Shown here piece after piece: positions 15,959-22,669 of a stretch of 64,000 nt of DNA. Each line of letters starts with the position of its first letter. Position 1 is the first letter of the stretch. Source of the stretch: an uncultured Lactobacillus sp. Lineage in GTDB: Bacteria; Bacillota; Bacilli; Lactobacillales; Lactobacillaceae. The DNA lies in NCBI GenBank assembly GCA_937874695.1, contig CALNAJ010000029.1, positions 124,001-188,000 of the forward strand, in the 5' to 3' direction. The notes beneath the pieces are model-generated. The model was not told the DNA's origin, made no database searches, and saw only the letters and a program-made list of their open reading frames with translations. The position numbers and the translations under genes are program-made.

Positions 15959-16122
15959 GCACACCATCTCCTAATATCTTTCACCATAGCATGCTTGCCA
16001 GTCGGATTCCAGCGAACGCACACACTTTTTGCAAAAGTTGCGGCAAAATCTTCGCGTTCTATTTTCAAGCTTGATATACTGAGGATGTAAACACTTACTT
16101 GATCAACGGAGGCCTCGGAAAA

Positions 16123-16785
16123 ATGAAGAAATTTACGGCATATTTTGTGCGTCATGGTCAAACGATGTTGAATCACTATAATAAGGTTCAAGGCTGGATT
16201 GATTCTCCCCTCACGGCAAAGGGGCGTGCCGATGCCAAGCGCGCCGGTCAACAACTCAGTAACATCCCCCTCGCCGCTGCGTATAGCAGTGACTCCGGTC
16301 GCGCTATCGAAACGGCACGTATCGCGCTCAAGGAAAACCCGGATAACATGAATATTGTGACTTACCAGTATCCCGAATTCCGCGAACAGTGTCACGGCTA
16401 CTTCGAAGGTAATGACCTGAATCAAATGTGGCAATTTGTCGGGGCCCAGGTTGGCTTAACTTCTGAGTCGAAGGTGCTCGGCACCTATGGCCTGGAAAAA
16501 GCACGAGACTTGATTCACCAAGCCGACCTGTATGGTGAAGCTGAAAGCAACGACATGTTCTGGGAACGGCTGGACCGCGGGTTTAACAAGCTCCGGGAAA
16601 ATACCAAGGATGGCGACCAGGTCATGGTTGTTTCCCACGGGATGACGATTCGCTCAATCATCGACCGCTACGCTCCCGACTTGGATGAAGGTATCGCCAC
16701 TATCAACGGCAGTATTACCAAGCTAGAAATCACCGATGATGACATTCACGTTGATTTCTTCAACAAAACTGATTTTCAATCTTAA
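16123..16785 (+). CDS. Histidine phosphatase family protein (phosphoglycerate-mutase-like)
   Basis: A 220-residue member of the histidine phosphatase superfamily. The phospho-accepting histidine is in YFVRHGQTMLN, an arginine in YSSDSGRAIETA and the second catalytic histidine in MVVSHGMTIRS. These show a 2H-phosphatase fold; the sequence does not decide whether the substrate is a sugar phosphate or another phosphomonoester. GGAGG stands 10 nt before the ATG at 16123; a TTG eight codons upstream is rejected. The PspC-domain gene follows after 19 bp, so the two are probably co-transcribed. Confidence 0.9.
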   Translation: MKKFTAYFVRHGQTMLNHYNKVQGWIDSPLTAKGRADAKRAGQQLSNIPLAAAYSSDSGRAIETARIALKENPDNMNIVTYQYPEFREQCHGYFEGNDLNQMWQFVGAQVGLTSESKVLGTYGLEKARDLIHQADLYGEAESNDMFWERLDRGFNKLRENTKDGDQVMVVSHGMTIRSIIDRYAPDLDEGIATINGSITKLEITDDDIHVDFFNKTDFQS

Positions 16786-16804
16786 TTAATTGGAGGACTG
16801 CGCT

Positions 16805-16987
16805 ATGAAAAGTATCCATCGTTCCGCAAATAATCGCGTCTTCGCCGGCGTCATTGGCGGAATTGCTGATCACTTTGACTGGAATCCTGGCATTGCCCGT
16901 TTAATTTTCTTTTTGTTGGCACTCACACCATTCCCTGGAATTATTGTTTACCTGATTCTGTGGATGATCATGGGAGATCCCGAATAA
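16805..16987 (+). CDS. PspC domain small membrane protein
   Basis: 60 residues: KSIHRSANNRVFAGVIGGIA, then a hydrophobic helix ARLIFFLLALTPFPGIIVYL and the end ILWMIMGDPE, the whole being one PspC domain. PspC proteins act in envelope-stress responses in other bacteria; the small stand-alone forms of Firmicutes are poorly characterised. The ATG at 16805 follows TTGGAGGA. It is second in a two-gene unit and ends at a terminator. Confidence 0.92.
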   Translation: MKSIHRSANNRVFAGVIGGIADHFDWNPGIARLIFFLLALTPFPGIIVYLILWMIMGDPE

Positions 16988-16994
16988 TCCAGCA

Positions 16995-17021
16995 GAAGTC
17001 CGAGTAAAATCGGGCTTTTTT
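16995..17021 (+). terminator. Terminator after the PspC gene
   Basis: AAGTCCGA/TCGGGCTT around a GTAAAA loop, with T6. Confidence 0.88.
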
Positions 17022-17072
17022 CATGTTCAAAAATAAAATAATGAAAACGCTATCAAAATATTCACAATTCGA

Positions 17073-17101
17073 TTGACGTTGCGGAAAGGTTAGTCTACAA
17101 T
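17073..17101 (+). promoter_or_regulatory. ndk promoter
   Basis: TTGACG (17073-17078) and TACAAT (17096-17101) with a 17-bp spacer, near-consensus for sigma-A. Confidence 0.8.
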
Positions 17102-17166
17102 TTGAATTAACAACTCGTTATACCCGTTATAACGGACGCTTTAAAAACTCAAGGAGGTTCTCTACC

Positions 17167-17643
17167 ATGGCAAATTCAGAAAAAACTTTAGTATTAGTTA
17201 AACCGGATGGTGTTGCGGAAGGACATATCGGAGATATTATTTCACGGCTCGAAGGTAAGCGCTACCAAATCACTGCGCTCAAGGTGGTCAACGCAACAAC
17301 TGACCAATTAAAGCGTCACTACAGGGAGCAAGTCGAAAAGCCTTACTTCAAGGAAATCGAGACCTACATGCAGGAAGGTCCCCTCGTTGCGATTATTGTG
17401 ACTGGGACTGACGTGGTTAAAGCTGTTCACAATTTAGCGGGTAAGACGCGGCCTAACGACGCCCAACCCGGAACGATTCGGGGCGACTTTGCCCACGAAT
17501 ATCCTGATGGTATCCTGAGAAACATCGTGCATACTGCCGATAGCCGGGAGAATGCGCACCATGAGATTGCCATTTGGTTCCCAGAGCTCGCCGTAGCTGC
17601 CCACCAAAAGGTAGCGACTAAGGAAAAAGTTGGCGCTAAATAG
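17167..17643 (+). CDS. ndk: Nucleoside diphosphate kinase
   Basis: Transfers the gamma phosphate from ATP to nucleoside diphosphates through a phosphohistidine. 158 residues: N-terminal LVLVKPDGV, PGTIRGDF, and the active-site histidine His122 in NIVHTADS, where most family members read NIxHGSDS. A short C-terminal extension (AAHQKVATKEKVGAK) goes beyond the usual 140-150 residues. It is monocistronic with a strong promoter and terminator. The His-Thr-Ala variant keeps the catalytic His and the following Ser. Confidence 0.93.
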   Translation: MANSEKTLVLVKPDGVAEGHIGDIISRLEGKRYQITALKVVNATTDQLKRHYREQVEKPYFKEIETYMQEGPLVAIIVTGTDVVKAVHNLAGKTRPNDAQPGTIRGDFAHEYPDGILRNIVHTADSRENAHHEIAIWFPELAVAAHQKVATKEKVGAK

Positions 17644-17670
17644 GCGCTCAGAAATTAAATGATTAATGTA

Positions 17671-17701
17671 AACGCTTGGTAAAATTTGCCAAGCGTTTTT
17701 T
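17671..17701 (+). terminator. Terminator after ndk
   Basis: AACGCTTGG/CCAAGCGTT with T6. Confidence 0.9.
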
Positions 17702-17924
17702 CTTTGCCTATTTGCTACACACCTTTACGAACATTAACTTTCGAAGTATTTTCCGCCAACTTGTTATCCTCAGCCGGTTATACTTAATTTCACCTCAACC
17801 GATATAGCCCCACTAGGCATAAATTAGCATTGTTATATAGGATTCATAAGAAATAAACATACCTGTAATGGTTTTGACTTCTTAACGGACTAAACTGTTG
17901 GTAATCAGAAAGGGAGTTAGCCAT

Positions 17925-18323
17925 ATGAGTGATCTATTTATCAGCTACCAGTCAGCCGATCCCTTAGCCTATTCATTTCAAGAGCAACTCCGCGAATGGG
18001 CAGCGCGTGACTGGAACTTCCCCACAATCAGCTTTCATGAGCAACACTTGCCCATCAAATTCACTGGCTTTCACGCAACGACTATCAAGCGGCGTCTCCG
18101 AAAAGAAATCAAACGTTCCCATCGACTCCTCGTCATCATTAGTCGCGAAACCTGGCAATCGGAATGGACCGATTGGGAAATTGCTACGGCTCGCCAAGAA
18201 GATAAGCAAATCTTAGCTGCCAAGTTGGACAGTACCAATATCTCACCGCTAAGTCTGTTAGAGATTGCCCCCGCATGGATTGACCCATTTGATCCTAAGA
18301 TTTTGACAGATGGTATAATTTAA
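17925..18323 (+). CDS. Orphan TIR-like domain protein (ThsB/DUF1863-like)
   Basis: 132 residues. It opens with the TIR-like signature LFISYQSAD and continues with the charged helix TIKRRLRKEIKRSHRLLVIIS and TWQSEWTDWEIATARQ, where Glu85 sits at the place of the conserved TIR glutamate. TIR-like proteins of this size include ThsB, which makes a NAD-derived signal in Thoeris anti-phage systems. No ThsA effector or other known partner lies beside it; the next genes are tRNA-Ser and an exonuclease. A defence role is inference. The start was chosen by AAGGGAG before the ATG at 17925. Confidence 0.78.
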   Translation: MSDLFISYQSADPLAYSFQEQLREWAARDWNFPTISFHEQHLPIKFTGFHATTIKRRLRKEIKRSHRLLVIISRETWQSEWTDWEIATARQEDKQILAAKLDSTNISPLSLLEIAPAWIDPFDPKILTDGII

Positions 18324-18375
18324 AAATACGCTTGCAATTATAGTCATTATTGGTAAAATATATGAGTAGTGACTT

Positions 18376-18462
18376 GGAGAGTTGGCAGAGTGGTAATGCA
18401 ACGGACTCGAAATCCGTCGAACCGGCTAATACCGGCGCGCAGGTTCAATTCCTGTACTCTCC
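18376..18462 (+). tRNA. tRNA-Ser (anticodon CGA)
   Basis: Acceptor stem GGAGAGT/ACTCTCC, anticodon loop CTCGAAA in the stem GGA...TCC, a long variable arm (CGAACCGGCTAATACCGGCG) typical of class II serine tRNA, and a T arm CAGGTTCAATTCCTG. CCA is not encoded. It reads UCG codons. A terminator follows at 18485. Confidence 0.95.
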
Positions 18463-18484
18463 TTAATTGAACGGCGTTTCTTTG

Positions 18485-18516
18485 GAACTTCGATGTGTAA
18501 CCGAAGTTCTTTTTTT
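18485..18516 (+). terminator. Terminator of tRNA-Ser
   Basis: GAACTTCG/CGAAGTTC with a 9-nt loop and T7. Because it covers the upstream reading frame, it rules out an earlier start for the following gene. Confidence 0.92.
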
Positions 18517-18552
18517 CTGTCAAAAATTAATTATTCTTTGGAGGAATTCGTT

Positions 18553-19728
18553 TTGGAAATCTTTTTTGTTATTTTATTTCTGATTTTTATTATTGCCCTA
18601 GTTATTGAATTTTGGCCCTTTGTTTTGGGCGCACTCATCATTGCCGGTGTTATTTATGCCCTATACCGGATTGGAAAAAGAACATCAGAGAAACCGGCAA
18701 CACCATCTGACACAGGCTCTGAACAGCTAAGTAAAATCACTTCTACCGACGACTCAACTGAAAACGCAGTCAGTGATGTACCCGCACCTTCTGCCGATAC
18801 ATCCGAAGTCACGTCACAGAATTCTCTAGCAGAACAAGCCCCTACCACGTTATCAGATGTGACGCCAACCCCCGTCTCCCCACGGCCACAACCACGGCTA
18901 CACCATCTTCGCCGTAATCTTACTGACTTTGTCGTCTTCGATATCGAAACGACTGGCTTTAGTCGTACCGATGACCACATCATTCAACTTTCAGCTATTA
19001 AGTACCGAAATGATCAACAGGTTGCGACCTTTAATAGTTTCATCAATCCCCACACGGCGCTTTCACCAAAAATCTCACTCCTGACAGGCATTACAGATGC
19101 CGACCTTGTTGATGCTCCTGAAAATGATGAAGTTATCACGAACTTCACGACCTTCATCGAAGGCCTGCCTATGATTGGCCATTACATTTTTGGATTTGAT
19201 TTACCTTTTTTAATGGCTAAAGGATTTTACCGACCAGACATTTTTGCTCTGGATACACTGCCATTGGCCCGTAAAAAAATGCCTGACTTGCCTAACCACA
19301 AATTGCCAACATTGAAATCGTATTTTGCCATCCATAACCGTTCTCATAACTCGCTCAATGACTGCGAGACTAACGCCATCGTTTATCAGCACCTCCGTGA
19401 TAACCACCTTACAGCTATCACTGATAATCGCAAATTTCCGCAGACACTTGTGGGACAACGATTCTGCATTACCGGTGAGTTTCTGGAAGCCGACCGTGAT
19501 GAAGTGATTGAAGACATCACCACCCATGGTGGCCGTTACACCCAGAGTGTTTCCGGATTAACCGATTATCTCATCTGTGGTACGCAGACATCCAGTCGCC
19601 TGACCGATGGCATCCACAGTATCAGTGAACTTAAAGCCCTGTCATTGGCAAACGATGGCGGCAAAATTAAACTAATCTCCTACGATGATTTCCAACACTT
19701 GTTGGCACCAGTTGTGGCCTCTAACTAA
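18553..19728 (+). CDS. Membrane-anchored DEDDh 3'-5' exonuclease with C-terminal BRCT domain
   Basis: 391 residues with an unusual layout. One or two transmembrane helices cover residues 2-40, followed by a Ser/Thr/Pro-rich linker to about 115. A DnaQ-like exonuclease domain spans about 125-295 (FDIETTGF with Asp130 and Glu132, FGFDLPF, HNSLNDCETN), and a BRCT domain spans about 305-390 (GQRFCITGEFLEADRDEV, THGGRYTQSVSG). DnaQ-BRCT proteins of Firmicutes are usually soluble. The TTG at 18553 follows TTTGGAGGAA; the longer frame starts inside the tRNA terminator. The role is unknown, perhaps nucleic-acid trimming at the membrane. Confidence 0.85.
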   Translation: MEIFFVILFLIFIIALVIEFWPFVLGALIIAGVIYALYRIGKRTSEKPATPSDTGSEQLSKITSTDDSTENAVSDVPAPSADTSEVTSQNSLAEQAPTTLSDVTPTPVSPRPQPRLHHLRRNLTDFVVFDIETTGFSRTDDHIIQLSAIKYRNDQQVATFNSFINPHTALSPKISLLTGITDADLVDAPENDEVITNFTTFIEGLPMIGHYIFGFDLPFLMAKGFYRPDIFALDTLPLARKKMPDLPNHKLPTLKSYFAIHNRSHNSLNDCETNAIVYQHLRDNHLTAITDNRKFPQTLVGQRFCITGEFLEADRDEVIEDITTHGGRYTQSVSGLTDYLICGTQTSSRLTDGIHSISELKALSLANDGGKIKLISYDDFQHLLAPVVASN

Positions 19729-19872
19729 AAGCGCTGTTGCAAAATAGATTCTCCAACAGTCTCGTACAGAAATTTCAGAAATCTGGCAGTAACTGCGTTG
19801 CGTAAGGCGCAATTTTAAAAAATATATTATACTGAATGTAATATTTCCAATTAGTTAGAAAGAAGGCATTCC

Positions 19873-19959
19873 ATGCTCAAACTCATCGGCTTGATTCTCG
19901 TCGTCGTTGCCCTGGGAATTGCACTCTACAGTTACTTTCTCTCTCGCCGCGATCAATAA
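19873..19959 (+). CDS. 28-residue single-pass membrane peptide
   Basis: MLKLIGLILVVVALGIALYS, then YFLSRRDQ. One hydrophobic helix is flanked by a positive C-terminal end, which predicts an N-out/C-in membrane peptide. AGAAAGAAGG lies 6 nt before the ATG at 19873, and a terminator begins 20 bp after the stop. This complete gene signal supports a real small gene. The function is unknown; it lacks the Pro and charge pattern of type I toxins. Confidence 0.65.
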   Translation: MLKLIGLILVVVALGIALYSYFLSRRDQ

Positions 19960-19979
19960 GTTCGGTCATTCACCGACCC

Positions 19980-20009
19980 AGTCATTTCTTATCAGGAATG
20001 ACTTTTTTT
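19980..20009 (+). terminator. Terminator after the 28-residue membrane peptide
   Basis: AGTCATT/AATGACT with a 10-nt loop and T7. Confidence 0.88.
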
Positions 20010-20029
20010 GTTTTTCTGTCGCATTTTAC

Positions 20030-20058
20030 TTGCCAAGTTAATTATTTTAAGGCATAAT
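20030..20058 (+). promoter_or_regulatory. uspA promoter with long leader
   Basis: TTGCCA (20030-20035) and CATAAT (20053-20058) are 17 bp apart. The mRNA would carry a leader of about 140 nt with AT-rich inverted segments (ATTAGCTAAT...TTAGTTAAT near 20068-20094). Confidence 0.6.
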
Positions 20059-20204
20059 ATAACCATTAGCTAATCTAATCTATTAGTTAATTAATTCATT
20101 GACGTAACTCCCAGGTATGTTCAACGCCAATGAATTAGCGTTAATCGACTAGCGTCACCACATATTGCCTGCTGCCCCCGACCATATCGAAGGAGGTAAC
20201 ACCC

Positions 20205-20657
20205 ATGTACAAACGCCTACTCGTTCCACTCGATGGCTCCAGTAACGCTAATGAAGCGCTCAAGACCGCGATTGACTTGGCCCAGGACTGGCATGCCAAA
20301 CTGATTCTCCTGCACGTCATTGACATTACCCAGTTCTCAGCGCAAGGCCTGGGTGGTGGCTACGCAGCCGTAATCAAAAGTCTCCGTGAAACCAGCCAAG
20401 AAATTTTAGAAGCGGCTCGTGATAACGCTGAGGAAGCGAACCTGGAAGCCGCGATGCTGGTACGTGAAGGCGCACCGAAACAGGTAATTGTAGAAATTGC
20501 TAATGCCGCAGATAGTCCAATCGACCTCATCGTCATGGGTAAGTCCGGAACAAACGCGTTCTCCCGCATGATCGTGGGTTCCACGACAAATTACGTGGTC
20601 CAGCACGCTGAACCCAACGTTATCGTCGTCAACGACTTACCCGAACCACACGAGTAG
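20205..20657 (+). CDS. uspA: Universal stress protein, ATP-binding type
   Basis: A 150-residue single UspA domain: N-terminal YKRLLVPLDGSSNANEALK and the nucleotide-binding signature GKSGTNAFSRMIVGSTTN, which fits G-2X-G-9X-G(S/T). ATP-binding Usp proteins bind ATP as dimers and help in stress survival; the exact task is not known. A very good ribosome binding site (GAAGGAGG) precedes the ATG. Single gene with its own promoter, long leader and terminator. Confidence 0.94.
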   Translation: MYKRLLVPLDGSSNANEALKTAIDLAQDWHAKLILLHVIDITQFSAQGLGGGYAAVIKSLRETSQEILEAARDNAEEANLEAAMLVREGAPKQVIVEIANAADSPIDLIVMGKSGTNAFSRMIVGSTTNYVVQHAEPNVIVVNDLPEPHE

Positions 20658-20691
20658 AGTCGATTCCACCTTAAGTTGTCAACTAAAGTCT

Positions 20692-20720
20692 GCAGAGAGG
20701 CCCTCCCCTCTCTGCTTTTT
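20692..20720 (+). terminator. Terminator after uspA
   Basis: GCAGAGAGG/CCTCTCTGC with T5. Confidence 0.92.
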
Positions 20721-20855
20721 GTGTTTCAGAAAATTTCCATTAAAGCAATTATACTTAATGCCGCTTTCATGAAAGAAATCATGCCAACCCCCTTTTCTTC
20801 CATACGCTGCTCGGGATATAATGGACTGACGAATAATTCATAGGAGGCATTTACT

Positions 20856-22037
20856 TTGAAACAAACGCAACCTCGTTGGTTCCTGGTCGGCATGATGCTG
20901 ATTGCCGCCAACCTCCGTTTACCAATCACCATTATTCCACCATTACTTCCTAGCATTGAAAAATCCCTGAATCTTCCCAGTTCGATGGCTGGACTGATCA
21001 CGTCGATTCCCCTGGTGACCTTTGCTATTTTTTCACCGATCATTGTGAAATTAGCACAGCGTTGGGGTAACGAGCGAACCGTCTTCAGCCTCTTTCTACT
21101 GCTGATCATCGGGACTTATCTCCGAATCATCCCCACCTTGCCAGCACTGCTCTTCGGGACTTTTCTGGTCGGTATTGGGATCGACAGCGGTAACGTGCTA
21201 GTTCCAGCCTTAATCAAGGAACATATGCCCTACAAGATTCGACTAGGAACGAGTCTGTACACCCTGTCGATGCTCCTCGTTGGGGCTATTGGGACCGCTG
21301 TCTCTGGAATCCTAATTTCTCGGACCAGTCTTGCTGCCACCCAAGCCTACTTGGGAATCATCAGTATCATCGCCATCTTCGCTTGGTTTCCAAATATTCG
21401 CGCCAAACGTCAGGAACCGCTGACTGACGAACAACGGTCCCACATCCCCCACTTTCAGAGTGTTTGGCGACAACCGCTGGGCTGGCTGATCACCTTATTC
21501 TTTGGCCTGCAATCACTGGTCTACTACGCGATTATCACCTGGATGCCATCGATTCTGGCCGTTCACGGGGTCTCGACCATTACGTCTAGTAACCTCCTGA
21601 CACTGCTTCAAATCAGTGGTCTACCGCTCTCATTTATGGTGCCACTTCTCTTTAACAAACGCCACGGGGTCAGCATTCTGCTGGGTATCATGACGCTAGG
21701 CTATGTAGTCGCTCCGCTCACGTGGCTGATCGATACTAACTCCGTTCCCTTCCTCACCATCGTCTCGTTAGTCACTGGGCTGGGCTCTGGAGTCGCATTT
21801 AACCTCGCCATTATGTTCTTTACGGAAAAGACGACGAACCCGTATCAAACGGCCGCCATCTCCGGTATGGCCCAATCTGCGGGTTACCTGCTGGCTGCGG
21901 TCGGCCCGATTCTCTTCGGTTACCTGCAACAGTTCAGTGGCTCCTGGATGCCGGTAATCTGGCTGCTAGTCATCTTCGCCACGGCACTCACCACCACCGG
22001 CATCATCGTCCAAAAACGCGGTATGATTAAGAATTAA
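20856..22037 (+). CDS. Major facilitator superfamily transporter (CynX/NimT type)
   Basis: A 393-residue membrane protein with about twelve hydrophobic helices. The start MKQTQPRWFLVGMMLIAANL, with LRLPITIIPPLLPSI, matches the CynX/NimT branch of MFS carriers, which handle anions such as cyanate or export nitroimidazoles. The substrate here is unknown. The TTG at 20856 is set by AGGAGG 8 nt upstream, and a promoter with TATAAT at 20817-20822 precedes it. Monocistronic, convergent with apt. Confidence 0.88.
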   Translation: MKQTQPRWFLVGMMLIAANLRLPITIIPPLLPSIEKSLNLPSSMAGLITSIPLVTFAIFSPIIVKLAQRWGNERTVFSLFLLLIIGTYLRIIPTLPALLFGTFLVGIGIDSGNVLVPALIKEHMPYKIRLGTSLYTLSMLLVGAIGTAVSGILISRTSLAATQAYLGIISIIAIFAWFPNIRAKRQEPLTDEQRSHIPHFQSVWRQPLGWLITLFFGLQSLVYYAIITWMPSILAVHGVSTITSSNLLTLLQISGLPLSFMVPLLFNKRHGVSILLGIMTLGYVVAPLTWLIDTNSVPFLTIVSLVTGLGSGVAFNLAIMFFTEKTTNPYQTAAISGMAQSAGYLLAAVGPILFGYLQQFSGSWMPVIWLLVIFATALTTTGIIVQKRGMIKN

Positions 22038-22076
22038 TAGTGCTCGACAATATCTCTCAGATAGATCCACACCAAA

Positions 22077-22122
22077 ATAAAATGGCTTTACCATCCAAAT
22101 TGCGGTGGTAAAGCCATTTTTT
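22077..22122. terminator. Bidirectional terminator between the MFS gene and apt
   Basis: AATGGCTTTACCA/TGGTAAAGCCATT has T6 on the plus side and an A-rich start that gives a T-rich end on the minus side, so it serves both converging genes. Confidence 0.9.
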
Positions 22123-22129
22123 CATTATC

Positions 22130-22648
22130 TTAGTAAGTCATCAAACTGAAGACATCGTAGCCCTTCAGCTTGTCGCGACCGTGCAGCTCTTCCAATTCGA
22201 TCAGGAAGGCCGTACCAACCACGATACCACCCAGGTCTTCGACTAATTGGATGGTTGCGCCAATGGTCCCACCAGTAGCTAAGAGGTCATCGGTAACCAA
22301 GACCTTCTGGCCCGGCTTGATGGCATCCTTGTGCAGGTAGAGTGCTGATGTGCCGTATTCTAAGTCGTAAGATGCCTTGACCGTTGGCCGTGGCAACTTG
22401 CCTTGCTTACGGGCAGGTGCGAAACCAATGCCCATTTGGTACGCTACGGGACAGCCGACGATGAATCCGCGGGCTTCTGGACCCACGACCATTTCGACAC
22501 CCTTGTCTTTAGCATATGCGACAATTTCATCGGTTGCGGCGTGGAAAGCCTCACCGTCCGCCATTAATGGGGAGATGTCCCGGAACATGATACCCTTTTC
22601 TGGGTAGTCTGGAACGGAAGCAATATATTTCGTAAAATCAGTTGCCAT
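22130..22648 (-). CDS. apt: Adenine phosphoribosyltransferase
   Basis: Converts adenine and PRPP to AMP in purine salvage. 172 residues with PRPP-binding loop VLVTDDLLATGGT and the substrate hood GPEARGFIVGCPVAYQ. The ATG follows AAAGGAGC. It lies 21 bp downstream of recJ on the same strand, the recJ-apt order widespread in Firmicutes, so the two share a transcript. Confidence 0.97.
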   Translation of the reverse strand: MATDFTKYIASVPDYPEKGIMFRDISPLMADGEAFHAATDEIVAYAKDKGVEMVVGPEARGFIVGCPVAYQMGIGFAPARKQGKLPRPTVKASYDLEYGTSALYLHKDAIKPGQKVLVTDDLLATGGTIGATIQLVEDLGGIVVGTAFLIELEELHGRDKLKGYDVFSLMTY

Positions 22649-22669
22649 AAGTTAAGTAGCTCCTTTATT

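Noticed and set aside
17925..19728. Complete Thoeris defence system
   Set aside because: A TIR-like gene is present but no ThsA (SIR2/SLOG or membrane effector) is adjacent.
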